Part shown: in pieces, positions 25,685-34,474 of the stretch
Numbering within the stretch: the stretch's first letter is position 1
Layout of the letters: the number at the start of each line of letters is the position of its first letter
Assembly (NCBI GenBank): GCA_002345145.1
Contig: DDVC01000011.1
Span: 1-43,683, forward strand
Origin: Bacteroidetes bacterium UBA2322
GTDB taxonomy: Bacteria; Bacteroidota; Bacteroidia; Chitinophagales; UBA2359
Reading direction: 5' to 3'
DNA length: 43,683 bases
Translations under genes and position numbers: made by a program
Notes under the pieces: model-generated
Seen by the model: only the letters and a program-made list of their open reading frames with translations
What the model was told of the DNA's origin: nothing
The model's database searches: none

Positions 25685-26590
25685 TTAAAAAATAACGTCT
25701 GCCAACATGGCTATTTGTAAAAGAGGCAGATACAAGATAGAAGCCAACATAACACCTAAGGCATTTTGCTGGTTACAATTGAGCAGCAAGCGAATACCTG
25801 CATACAAAAACCCGATGCCAAGCAATAAACCGGCTGCCAAAAAGTAATAACTGGCTATGCCCAGCATTACCGGATAAATGGTGAGCATTACCAAAAAGAG
25901 TATATACACTACCATTCGCAAAGCGGTTTTTTCGTTGCGTTCATCGGGTGCCGGGTGCAGTTTGTAGCCTGCTTTGGCATATTCTTCTGAACCTAACCAG
26001 CCAATTGCCCAAAAATGCGGGAATTGCCAGATAAACTGAATGCTAAACAACAAATAGGCTTCGTAAGATAAAGCGCCGTAACCTGCCGCCCAACCAATAA
26101 GCGGAGGCAAAGCACCGGGTATTGCTCCTACTGCTACTGCCACACTGCCTATTCTTTTGAGCGGCGTGTAAACAAAAGCGTAAAGTAACAGCGACAAGAT
26201 ACCCAAAAAGGCAGCAAGACTATTAAAAAAATAAAACAACACCAATGCGCCGGCAGTTGCCGAAATACCGGCAACTAACAACCCCTCGGTAACACCCATT
26301 CTACCCGATGCTACGGGCCTTAGTTGGGTGCGTTTCATCAGTTTGTCGTAGTCTTTCTCTAATACCTGATTGATGGCATTAGCAGCTCCGGTAACTAAAA
26401 AACCACCTAATGTTAGCCAAAAAAGACCTGCTGCGTTAAACTGTCCGCCCAATGCCAACCAATACCCTATTACCGCCGAAAAAACAACAGTAAGGTTTAA
26501 CCGATACTTCATTAACATAGCATAGTCTTTCACCTTGTCTTTAAGCAAGGTAAAGATACGGCCACTGTTTATGTTGAGCGATACAGACAT
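25685..26590 (-). CDS. cyoE: Protoheme IX farnesyltransferase (heme O synthase)
   Basis: A 301-residue UbiA-family prenyltransferase with eight to nine transmembrane helices. It adds a farnesyl group to heme B to make heme O, the precursor of heme A for the oxidase. The first Asp-rich motif is NAINQVLEKDYDKLMKRT (residues 71-88) with RPV after it, and the second region is YTPLKR with GALPPLIGW. It sits between CoxI and the two CoxIII genes. No heme A synthase (ctaA) gene is present in this window, so the oxidase heme type depends on a gene elsewhere. ATG start at 26588-26590. Also named ctaB. Confidence 0.95.
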   Translation of the reverse strand: MSVSLNINSGRIFTLLKDKVKDYAMLMKYRLNLTVVFSAVIGYWLALGGQFNAAGLFWLTLGGFLVTGAANAINQVLEKDYDKLMKRTQLRPVASGRMGVTEGLLVAGISATAGALVLFYFFNSLAAFLGILSLLLYAFVYTPLKRIGSVAVAVGAIPGALPPLIGWAAGYGALSYEAYLLFSIQFIWQFPHFWAIGWLGSEEYAKAGYKLHPAPDERNEKTALRMVVYILFLVMLTIYPVMLGIASYYFLAAGLLLGIGFLYAGIRLLLNCNQQNALGVMLASILYLPLLQIAMLADVIF

Positions 26591-26640
26591 TACAATCGGG
26601 TTATTTACAATAATCAGAAACAGACTTTGTTTTGTTAATT

Positions 26641-26680
26641 GCCGGTCAGCCTGTAATTTTGTTTACAAAGGCTAACCGGC
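26641..26680. other. Strong hairpin between coxI and cyoE
   Basis: GCCGGTCAGCCT (26641-26652) is complementary to AGGCTAACCGGC (26669-26680) at eleven of twelve positions, with a 16-base loop. It begins 16 bases after the coxI stop codon on the minus strand. No T-run follows, so it is more likely an mRNA processing or stabilising structure that sets a higher CoxI level than a full terminator. Confidence 0.55.
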
Positions 26681-26695
26681 AGTGCTTGTTTAACG

Positions 26696-28552
26696 TTAGT
26701 GTGCTACTTCTTGGGGTGCACCTTTTTCGCCCCAGATTTGCTGGTCGTTTAGATGTTGGGGCACATAATCTACACCACCCCTACCGTACTCATAAGGACC
26801 ACGGTAAACTTTGGGTATTGCGCCGGGCCAGTTGCCATGACCGGGTTCAATAGGCGTAGTCCACTCCAATGAGTTAGAACTGAGCGGATTTAGCGAGGTC
26901 ATTTTTTTGCCATACAGTGCGCTATGAACAAAGTTAATAACAAAAACAAACTGGGCAAAGAAAACCATAATAGCGGCTAAGGTGATGAACACGTTCAAAT
27001 CGCCATAAACATCAAAGGTTTCAAAATTGCTGAATTGGAAGTAGCGGCGCGGAACTCCGGTCATACCAAGATAGTGCATGGGCCAAAAAATACAGTAACT
27101 ACCAATAAAGGTAATCCAGAAGTGAATGTACCCAAGCGTATTATTCATTTGGCGACCGTTGAACAATTTGGGAAACCAGTGATAAACACCCACAAATAAA
27201 CCAAAACCTGCCGCCAAGCCCATTACAATATGAAAGTGGGCTACAACAAAATAAGTATCGTGCAGCGGAATATCGAGTGTAGAGTTACCCAAGTACAAAC
27301 CGGTAAGACCACCCGATATGAACAGCGATACAAAACCGATAGAGAAAAGCGTATCGGGCGTAAAGTTGATGTTTCCTCTCCATATAGTGCCTATCCAGTT
27401 AAATACCTTAATGGCTGAAGGAACAGCTATAAGCAGGGTAAACAATACAAATATAGAACCAATGAAGGGGTTCATACCCGATACAAACATGTGGTGCGCC
27501 CATACGAGGAAAGCTAAAACGGTGATAGCTAAAATAGACATTACCATTGCCGAATAACCAAAGATAGGCTTACGGCTATTGGTTGCCAATACGTGCGACA
27601 CCATACCCATTGCAGGCAAAATCACAATATACACTTCGGGGTGCCCCAAGAACCAGAACAAGTGCTGGAACAAGATAGGGCTGCCACCCTGTAAAATTTC
27701 GCCGGCGGCATTGGTAAGAGGTTTTCCGGCAATATAAATATCGGAAAGATAGAAGCTGGTTCCTAAATGGCGGTCAAACAGCAGTAAAATTGCTCCCGAT
27801 AAAAGTACCGGAAACGAAAGAACGCCCAGTACAGCAGTAAAGAAAAAAGCCCAAATGGTAAGTGGCATACGCATCATGGTCATGCCTTCGGTGCGCATGT
27901 TTAAGATGGTAGTAATATAGTTTAAGCCGCCTAAAAGAGACGATACAATAAATACCGCCATACTCAAGAGCCACAAAGTCATACCAAATTCAGAACCGGG
28001 GCTAGCCTGTGGTAAGCCGCTCAGCGGTGGGTAGGCTGTCCACCCGCCATCTGCCGGTCCGGTAGAGATAAACAGAGAAATAAGCATGATAATGCCGGCA
28101 AGGAAAAAGAACCAGTACGACAGCATGTTGAGGAAAGGCGAAGCCATATCACGTGCGCCAATCTGTAAGGGTATGAGCAAGTTACTGAATGTGCCACTCA
28201 AACCCGCAGTAAGTACAAAAAACACCATAATGGTACCGTGCATGGTTACCAAGGCATAGTAAAAATTGGGCGCTAGCTTACCACCTTCTGCCCATTTGCC
28301 CAAAAGAGTTTCTAAAATGGGAAAAGACTCATCGGGCCATGCCAGTTGTAATCTGAATATTACCGAAAATAATACCCCGATGAATGACCATATTACCCCG
28401 GTAATAAGGAATTGTCGGGCAATCATTTTATGGTCTTGGCTGAAGATGTACTTACTGATGAAGCCCTCTTCGTGGTGATGTTCGTGTTCGTGATGTTCAT
28501 CGTGCTGAACATGCACTTGGGTTATTTCAGTTCCGCTTTCAAGGATAGCCAT
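26696..28552 (-). CDS. Cytochrome c oxidase subunit I, A1-type heme-copper oxidase
   Basis: A 618-residue catalytic subunit with about twelve transmembrane helices. Low-spin heme ligands are His105 (MHGTIM) and His441; high-spin heme ligand His439 (AHFH). CuB ligands are His304, His353 and His354, with the cross-link Tyr308 in GHPEVY. The proton channels look A1-type: Asp135 and Glu306 for the D channel and Lys382 (IKVF) for the K channel. The enzyme reduces O2 to water and pumps protons. The N terminus has a His-rich stretch (residues 14-28) before the first helix that is not part of the core fold. It lies between CoxII and heme O synthase. Confidence 0.97.
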   Translation of the reverse strand: MAILESGTEITQVHVQHDEHHEHEHHHEEGFISKYIFSQDHKMIARQFLITGVIWSFIGVLFSVIFRLQLAWPDESFPILETLLGKWAEGGKLAPNFYYALVTMHGTIMVFFVLTAGLSGTFSNLLIPLQIGARDMASPFLNMLSYWFFFLAGIIMLISLFISTGPADGGWTAYPPLSGLPQASPGSEFGMTLWLLSMAVFIVSSLLGGLNYITTILNMRTEGMTMMRMPLTIWAFFFTAVLGVLSFPVLLSGAILLLFDRHLGTSFYLSDIYIAGKPLTNAAGEILQGGSPILFQHLFWFLGHPEVYIVILPAMGMVSHVLATNSRKPIFGYSAMVMSILAITVLAFLVWAHHMFVSGMNPFIGSIFVLFTLLIAVPSAIKVFNWIGTIWRGNINFTPDTLFSIGFVSLFISGGLTGLYLGNSTLDIPLHDTYFVVAHFHIVMGLAAGFGLFVGVYHWFPKLFNGRQMNNTLGYIHFWITFIGSYCIFWPMHYLGMTGVPRRYFQFSNFETFDVYGDLNVFITLAAIMVFFAQFVFVINFVHSALYGKKMTSLNPLSSNSLEWTTPIEPGHGNWPGAIPKVYRGPYEYGRGGVDYVPQHLNDQQIWGEKGAPQEVAH

Positions 28553-28613
28553 AAACTTACTTTGGTAAAGGTTGCAAAATACTTTTTAATTAATGGGAGG
28601 CGTGTGTTGTGGT

Positions 28614-29678
28614 TTACAACTTAGCAGTTTTGGTATGTTCAGTTTCGGTATTACGTTGTTGTTCGTCGGCAGATCCAGTGCCGCCACTTGAAGGTTGTGT
28701 TTGGTTGTTTAAGCCCAGTTTAACATACAAAGCCTGTTGTTGTGCTTTCCACGCATTAAAGTCAGCTTCGTCTTCTACCACAACCACTTTGCGCATGTTA
28801 AAGTGTGCTTGTCCGCATAATTCGGCGCAGGCAAGTTCGTAATTAAAATCGGGGTTATTTAACTCCTCACGCATTTGTTTAGTAGTTTTGGTTGGGGTAA
28901 ACCAAAATTGGGTAGGAATACCCGGCACAGCGTCCATTTTTACCCTAAAATGCGGGAGGTAAAAACTGTGCAATACATCTATGGCGCTGATTTTAACAAG
29001 TACGGGTTGACCTACTTTAAGGTGCAACTCATCGGCAATAAAATCATCGTGGTTAGCGCTGTCTTCCCAGTCTAAACCTAATGAATTATCGCCGCCAATC
29101 AGTTTTACCGATTTATTGCCAATTTTATTGTCATTGCCACCGTAGCGCAGTGTCCAAAAAAACTGTTGAGCAGTAGCTTCTACTACCATTGCCTCTTGTG
29201 GCGCCGGACCGGTAATTTTATACCAACTGCGCAACCCTTCATAAACCAATAAAATCATCACCACGGCAGGTATGGCAGTCCATATAAGCTCTAATTTATT
29301 ACTGCCCGGAAAATAAAAGGCTGTGCGTGAGCCATCGCGTTTGTATTGGAAAGAAAACCAAAACAAGGCAATATGGGTAAGAATAAATACCGGTACTGTT
29401 GCCACCAATGTCCAGAAAAACATGCTTCTAATCCAAGCGCCATGTTCCGATGAAGGGTAAGGCAGATATAGTGGCGCGTAATGAAAAGCCGACCATACGG
29501 CAGCAATCATGCCCACTATAAGGAAGCCCAAAAACATAGCGCCATGGAAGCGATTTTGAACGTTCTGCACTTCCTGCTCTCCTTTCAGAGCGGTTACCAA
29601 CTCATTGGTTTTAGCAATCTGAAAAACAATGAGCAATACCAGTGCAATGATGAGTAAGCCTAATGTGGTTGTTAACAT
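28614..29678 (-). CDS. Cytochrome c oxidase subunit II with CuA site
   Basis: A 354-residue subunit that accepts electrons from cytochrome c or directly from ActE/ActA. The CuA ligands are all seen: His237 (LHSFYLPH), Cys284, Cys288, His292 and Met295 in CAELCGQAHFNM. Four hydrophobic helices precede the CuA domain (about residues 3-22, 46-66, 85-108 and 130-148), two more than in the classic subunit II, an extension I recall from other Bacteroidota. The C-terminal tail is Gln/Thr/Glu-rich. It has no fused cytochrome c domain, which fits electron delivery from an associated alternative complex III. It follows ActF by 89 bases. Confidence 0.95.
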   Translation of the reverse strand: MLTTTLGLLIIALVLLIVFQIAKTNELVTALKGEQEVQNVQNRFHGAMFLGFLIVGMIAAVWSAFHYAPLYLPYPSSEHGAWIRSMFFWTLVATVPVFILTHIALFWFSFQYKRDGSRTAFYFPGSNKLELIWTAIPAVVMILLVYEGLRSWYKITGPAPQEAMVVEATAQQFFWTLRYGGNDNKIGNKSVKLIGGDNSLGLDWEDSANHDDFIADELHLKVGQPVLVKISAIDVLHSFYLPHFRVKMDAVPGIPTQFWFTPTKTTKQMREELNNPDFNYELACAELCGQAHFNMRKVVVVEDEADFNAWKAQQQALYVKLGLNNQTQPSSGGTGSADEQQRNTETEHTKTAKL

Positions 29679-29735
29679 GAAATATGAGTGATAACGAGGG
29701 TTAGAGAGAAAGTTTGTTCGTTTAAAACAACGTAA

Positions 29736-29757
29736 GCAAGGTAAAGTTTACGCTTGC
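29736..29757. other. Hairpin between ActF and CoxII genes
   Basis: GCAAG-GTAAA pairs with TTTAC-CTTGC almost without a loop (one central G and one bulged G). It stands just downstream of coxII's start region on the minus strand between coxII and actF and might mark RNA processing at the ACIII-oxidase joint. No promoter box was found beside it. Confidence 0.3.
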
Positions 29758-29767
29758 GGGGTTAGTA

Positions 29768-31042
29768 TTAGGTATGATAAACGCGGCTTTCTTTGAGGAA
29801 GGGGTGGTTTACCGGCACCATACGTTGCTTTGATAAGTTGTAAAGCATCAGATACACAAATAACCCTGCAAAGGTGAGCAATAAGCCTATTTCATATAAT
29901 CCAATACGCACAACTTCGGCGGCATGGTGTGCATGATCGGCAGCTTCGGCATGATGATCACCTCCGGCATGAGCCATATTAGCAAAAGCGCCGGGCATAA
30001 TCATTTGGTAAAAATCGAGCCAGTGTCCAAAAATAATGATCAGCGCTGCAATAATCATAACTCTGCGGCTACGGTCTCTTTTTACATCGCGCGAGATGAG
30101 CAGGAAAAAGGGAGTAACAAAATTAAGCAGTACGCAAAGCCACATCACCACCGGATAGTTGTCTATACGGTATTTAAAGTATAGAGTTTCTTCGGGTATA
30201 TTGGCGTACCAAATAAGCATAAACTGCGAGTAAAACAAGTAAGCCCAAGCTACGCTGAAACCAAACATAAATTTACCCAAGTCGTGGAAATGCTCATTGG
30301 TAATACCTTGCAAGTAGTTGTTTTTGGTTAGGTAAACCAATACCAATATCATAAATGCAATACAAGTAACTAAAATACTGATAAAGTTATACCAGCCAAA
30401 TAAAGTGCTGTACCAATGTGGTTGGATAGACATAATCCAATCCCATGATGAAGTAGAACTGGTAACAGCATAAACCACTACAAAAATAGCTGCAATGTAT
30501 TTACTGCTTTGGTACAATCTTGCACCATCTGCTCTTGTGCCAAGGTCACTTTGAATAGAGTTGCGGCGCAATAACCAAATTAAGCCGGTCCAAATGGCAA
30601 TATAACCAATAGCACGGGCAAAGAAGAAACCGGCATTAAGGAAAGCGCGCTTCCCATCTAAAATGGCATCGTACATAGGGCTATTGGGGTCATAAAGTTC
30701 TTCGTGCGACCAATGGTAAATATGGTGCAATCCTAAACCCAAAATAATGAGTAAAAGTACACCCCCTACCGGCACATACAGCATCATGGCTTCGGGTACG
30801 CGGCGAAAAATGGTAAGCCAGCCGCCATAACCTACAATGTGGGCAGACAAGAACAAGGCTGCTACCAGCCCAAGCATGAGGAAAAACAAATTGTTAAGCA
30901 GTAAACCCGACCATATACGAGTAGGGTTATCTAAGTTAAACACTGCCCCGATGGCGGTAAGTATTAACCCAACTACCAGTAAAATGAGGGTAAATCGTTT
31001 TGCTTCGGGTGTGATGGTATATTTTTCTATTGCCGTGCTCAT
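29768..31042 (-). CDS. actF: Alternative complex III subunit ActF (membrane quinol:cytochrome c oxidoreductase subunit)
   Basis: A 424-residue membrane protein with about ten transmembrane helices, the partner of the NrfD-like ActC, and related to it. In alternative complex III the ActF subunit forms part of the membrane sector and is proposed to take part in proton translocation. HHIYHWSHEELYDPNSPMYDAILDGKRAFLN and WDWIMSIQPHWYSTLFGWY are typical of Bacteroidota ActF (each given here in shortened sense). A His/Ala-rich loop (GGDHHAEAADHAHHA) stands before the last helix, near residues 351-370. It follows ActE by 36 bases and precedes CoxII. The start is ATG at 31040-31042. Confidence 0.93.
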   Translation of the reverse strand: MSTAIEKYTITPEAKRFTLILLVVGLILTAIGAVFNLDNPTRIWSGLLLNNLFFLMLGLVAALFLSAHIVGYGGWLTIFRRVPEAMMLYVPVGGVLLLIILGLGLHHIYHWSHEELYDPNSPMYDAILDGKRAFLNAGFFFARAIGYIAIWTGLIWLLRRNSIQSDLGTRADGARLYQSSKYIAAIFVVVYAVTSSTSSWDWIMSIQPHWYSTLFGWYNFISILVTCIAFMILVLVYLTKNNYLQGITNEHFHDLGKFMFGFSVAWAYLFYSQFMLIWYANIPEETLYFKYRIDNYPVVMWLCVLLNFVTPFFLLISRDVKRDRSRRVMIIAALIIIFGHWLDFYQMIMPGAFANMAHAGGDHHAEAADHAHHAAEVVRIGLYEIGLLLTFAGLFVYLMLYNLSKQRMVPVNHPFLKESRVYHT

Positions 31043-31078
31043 TGTTGTTAGTTTACAGTTTAATTGTAGCCAAAATGG

Positions 31079-32227
31079 TTAGAGTACTCTAAATTCTGTT
31101 CTTCGGTTTTTAGCTCTGCCCTCTTCGGTATCGTTAGGAGCTGCCGGTTTTGTTGAGCCAAAACCTTTGTATGCCAATCGGTCTTTGTTGATGCCTTTGT
31201 TAACCAAGTATTCATACACCGATTTTGCCCGGTTGGTTGAGAGTTTCAGGTTATCATGGGCGTTACCTTGGTTGTCGGTATGTCCGTCAATTTCTATTTT
31301 TAGTTCGGGTTTATTCTGCAAGAGGCTGATGAGTTTGTCTAATTCTATGCCCGATTCGGTACGCAAATCAAACTTACCGGTTGCATAAAATACGTTATTC
31401 AACTGAATAACCTCGCCGGCTCTAAGTTCTTTGTTTTCCTGCACAATTTTATCTAATTCCGACTCAACAAATACCACAGGAGCTTCATCTACGGCAGCAG
31501 CAGCGCCGGTAGTTGCCGATACTTTGGGAAATGCCATTCCCTTGGTGTAAAACTTATTTGTGCCGGTAATTGCGGCAAGTACATCTTCCACACTTGCTCC
31601 ACTTTTAACCGCCATGCTGTCGTTTTTAAGCAGGTGGTCGGCTTGCATTTGTTTAATATAATTTACAACCATCCAGCGCTCCTCTTTGCTCATTTGACCG
31701 GCATAAGAGCCCATTAAATTTTTACCATAATGAACAGAGTGAAACATTTTACCTTCGCTCAGGTTCAAAATGCGGTCTTCAAAATAAGAAGGCGGCGGAG
31801 CAGGGTATTTACCATTGGTTACAATAGTGCCTTTGCCATCGCCTTTTTCTCCGTGGCAAATGGCGCAATTTGTATTATACAAGGCTTTACCTTTTTCCAA
31901 TACAGCGGCGTGGCTCTTATTGTATGGGTTAGTAAGTTGTGCGCCGGCTGCCTCGTACCCTTCGGGGGTATCCTCAAAGTGGTAGGGCATAAAACCTCGG
32001 GCTATAGTGCCTTTTACCGGCTCCCTTGAACTTTTACCATCGGCAAATAAGTTAACCATTTGCCCGTCTGCCATAACTGCACGGCTGGGTGTGTAATATT
32101 CATAGGCTACTGAGTGCGCCATATCGGGCATATACTCACGCCCGGTAAAATCACCTCCTGCCCTACAACCTGCAAACAAGAGTGCAGTACCAATGCCAAT
32201 TATTGTTGCTATAGTATATAAACGCAT
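31079..32227 (-). CDS. actE: Alternative complex III cytochrome ActE fused to an OmpA-type peptidoglycan-binding domain
   Basis: A 382-residue lipoprotein. The lipobox LFAGC places the acylated Cys at 21. A monoheme class I cytochrome c domain follows, with CAICH at residues 121-125 and candidate Met ligands at 172 or 179. After an Ala-rich linker (about 232-250) comes an OmpA domain (about 275-382), with GHTDNQG (Asp318) and LSTNRA (Arg333), the residues that bind the diaminopimelate of peptidoglycan, and NRRTEF near the end. ActE in characterised complexes is a plain monoheme cytochrome, so the OmpA part is an unusual addition that could tether the complex to the cell wall. It lies between ActD and ActF, in the standard order. 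Confidence 0.92.
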   Translation of the reverse strand: MRLYTIATIIGIGTALLFAGCRAGGDFTGREYMPDMAHSVAYEYYTPSRAVMADGQMVNLFADGKSSREPVKGTIARGFMPYHFEDTPEGYEAAGAQLTNPYNKSHAAVLEKGKALYNTNCAICHGEKGDGKGTIVTNGKYPAPPPSYFEDRILNLSEGKMFHSVHYGKNLMGSYAGQMSKEERWMVVNYIKQMQADHLLKNDSMAVKSGASVEDVLAAITGTNKFYTKGMAFPKVSATTGAAAAVDEAPVVFVESELDKIVQENKELRAGEVIQLNNVFYATGKFDLRTESGIELDKLISLLQNKPELKIEIDGHTDNQGNAHDNLKLSTNRAKSVYEYLVNKGINKDRLAYKGFGSTKPAAPNDTEEGRAKNRRTEFRVL

Positions 32228-32260
32228 TGTAAATGCTTTTTTTGTTAAACAAGTGTTGTT

Positions 32261-32854
32261 TTAGTGATGATGGGCGTGTTCGGTTATTACACCGCCATCT
32301 TTTCTGAACAAGTTGGGCGATAGTTCGTTTTCCATGTCTTTTACATACACTTCCTCTGCTCCGCTTTCTTTCATAAGACGGGTAATTTGGGTAATGTCGG
32401 CATCTTTGTGGTAACGCTTAAGACAAAAAGCCATAATGAATTTATGGTCAGTAATACGCAGGTCTAATACTTCAGCATCGCGAAGTACCGAAAAACCGTT
32501 GCGAATATAATAAACCACTGTCATGCCCACAGCAGCAAACAATACCGTAAGCTCAAACCCGATGGGTCCGTAAGCCGGAAAACTGAAGAAAGGTTTACCA
32601 CCCACTATAACAGGCCAGTCTATTGCCATAGTATAAGCCATGACCGACAAGGCAGTCAGCGTTCCGATAGCGCCAAACACAAAACCAATGGTATGCAAGC
32701 GAGTATCTTGTAAACCCATGGCTTCATCTAACCCATGCACCGGAAAAGGGGTAAATACCTCATGCACCTGATAACCTTCTTTGCGCACTTTGGTAACGGC
32801 ATCTAATAAGATGTCGTCGTCGTTATATACTCCTACCAGATATTTATGTTTCAT
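32261..32854 (-). CDS. actD: Alternative complex III subunit ActD (DUF3341)
   Basis: A 197-residue protein with two transmembrane helices (about residues 54-75 and 100-120). The N-terminal soluble part begins YLVGVYNDDDILLDAVTKV and has EVFTPFPVHGLDEAMG, the DUF3341 signature. ActD has no cofactor; it joins the cytoplasmic side to the membrane subunits. The C-terminal end is His-rich (EHAHHH). It sits between ActC and ActE with short gaps (51 and 33 bases), the standard order in the act operon. Length is normal. Confidence 0.93.
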   Translation of the reverse strand: MKHKYLVGVYNDDDILLDAVTKVRKEGYQVHEVFTPFPVHGLDEAMGLQDTRLHTIGFVFGAIGTLTALSVMAYTMAIDWPVIVGGKPFFSFPAYGPIGFELTVLFAAVGMTVVYYIRNGFSVLRDAEVLDLRITDHKFIMAFCLKRYHKDADITQITRLMKESGAEEVYVKDMENELSPNLFRKDGGVITEHAHHH

Positions 32855-32905
32855 TGCCGATTGAATTTTTGCTTGAAGTCAAATTGTGTTAAAAATCCGG
32901 AGATA

Positions 32906-34393
32906 TTATTTGTCGTCTTTGTCAAGTGCAGGAGAAAAACTTCCGGCACCACCGTAGGCTTGCTCCGCTTCTTTTTGTTCCTGAACTGCAATTTTTTCAA
33001 TGTACTGGTCGCCCGATACTTTCAAAATGGCTTTTACCTCTGCTATGGCAATTACAGGGAAGTAGCGGCAGAAAAGCAAAAAGAATGTCATGAACAAGCC
33101 CATTGTACCCACAAAAATACCTACTTCAACCCATGTAGGCGAATAATATGACCAGCTTGAAGGGATATAATCGCGGTGCAGAGAAGTTACAATAATTACA
33201 AAACGCTCAAACCACATACCTATGTTAATAAAGATAGACATGATAAAGGTAATGGCAATGTTGCGGCGCAGCTTTTTAAACCAGAAAATTTGTGGCGACA
33301 ATACGTTGCAAGTCATCATAGACCAATAAGCCCACCAGTATGGAGCCGGTTCAACACCCAGCATAGGACCAAAGATGAACGGGTCGGCAACGCGGTTGCG
33401 AATAAATACCCATTGCTCATACACGTTGCCCGAATACCAAGCCACAAAGAACTCGGTAATATATGCAATACCCACAATAGAACCGGTCATTACAATAATT
33501 TTGTTCATTGATTCAATGTGGGCAATGGTAATGTAATCTTCTAACTTCATTACCTTACGAGCAATGAGCATAAGGGTTAATACCATAGCAAAACCCGAAA
33601 AAATAGCTCCTGCCACAAAGTAGGGCGGGAATATGGTAGTATGCCAACCGGGAATAACCGAGGTGGCAAAGTCAAAACTCACAATAGAGTGAACCGAAAG
33701 TACAAGTGGTGTAGAAAGACCGGCAAGCACAAGGCTCAACGATTCAAAACGCTGCCATTGTTTGGCTGTGCCTGTCCAACCAAAGCTCAGTCGGCTGTAA
33801 ATAGTTTTTGCCCAACCTTTGCTGCGGTCGCGCATGGTAGCTATATCAGGCAAAAGACCGGTGTACCAAAACAGCAACGAAACGGTAAGGTAGGTACTGA
33901 TTGCGAATACGTCCCAAAGTAGCGGCGAGTTAAAATTGGGCCACAAGATACCGCGCGTATTAGGATAAGGCAATATAAAAAAGGCTAACCAAATGCGCCC
34001 CATGTGTATAAGCGGGAACAAACCCGCACACATTACCGCAAAAATGGTCATTGCTTCGGCGGCGCGGTTTACCCCTGTACGCCACCGCTGGCGAAAGAGC
34101 AACAAAATGGCAGAAATAAGCGTACCGGCATGCCCGATACCAATCCACCATACAAAGTTGGTAATATCCCAAGCCCAGTTTACGGTTTTGTTCAAACCCC
34201 ACATCCCTATGCCTTTCCAAATGGTGAGCAATATGAGCAAAATGCCCATTGTTGCCACTGCGCCCGATATAATAAGGGCAATCCACCACAAGCGGGGCGG
34301 GTTTTCTATACTTCGGCTTATGTCTTGCGTTATATCATGGTAAGACTTATTGCCGGTAATAAGGGGTTCCCTAATTGGTGACGTATAGTGCAT
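32906..34393 (-). CDS. actC: Alternative complex III subunit ActC (NrfD/PsrC-like membrane subunit)
   Basis: A 495-residue integral membrane protein with about ten transmembrane helices, of the NrfD/PsrC family. In the act operon this subunit holds the quinol-binding site that meets the Fe-S protein ActB. Recognisable parts are the N-terminal PREPLITGNKSYHDIT-like segment before the first helix (here beginning PIREPLITG), GMWGLNKTVNWAWDITNF and ILWPNFNSPLLWDVFAIS. The cytoplasmic C-terminal tail is Glu/Ala-rich. It follows ActB by 81 bases and precedes ActD by 51. Its paralogue ActF lies two genes further on. Confidence 0.95.
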   Translation of the reverse strand: MHYTSPIREPLITGNKSYHDITQDISRSIENPPRLWWIALIISGAVATMGILLILLTIWKGIGMWGLNKTVNWAWDITNFVWWIGIGHAGTLISAILLLFRQRWRTGVNRAAEAMTIFAVMCAGLFPLIHMGRIWLAFFILPYPNTRGILWPNFNSPLLWDVFAISTYLTVSLLFWYTGLLPDIATMRDRSKGWAKTIYSRLSFGWTGTAKQWQRFESLSLVLAGLSTPLVLSVHSIVSFDFATSVIPGWHTTIFPPYFVAGAIFSGFAMVLTLMLIARKVMKLEDYITIAHIESMNKIIVMTGSIVGIAYITEFFVAWYSGNVYEQWVFIRNRVADPFIFGPMLGVEPAPYWWAYWSMMTCNVLSPQIFWFKKLRRNIAITFIMSIFINIGMWFERFVIIVTSLHRDYIPSSWSYYSPTWVEVGIFVGTMGLFMTFFLLFCRYFPVIAIAEVKAILKVSGDQYIEKIAVQEQKEAEQAYGGAGSFSPALDKDDK

Positions 34394-34474
34394 AATATGA
34401 ACAGTTTTTCTGTAAGTTAATTGCGGCTTTTACTTTGTTAAATTGCCGGAAATGCTTAGTTTGATGGGTGAAGT

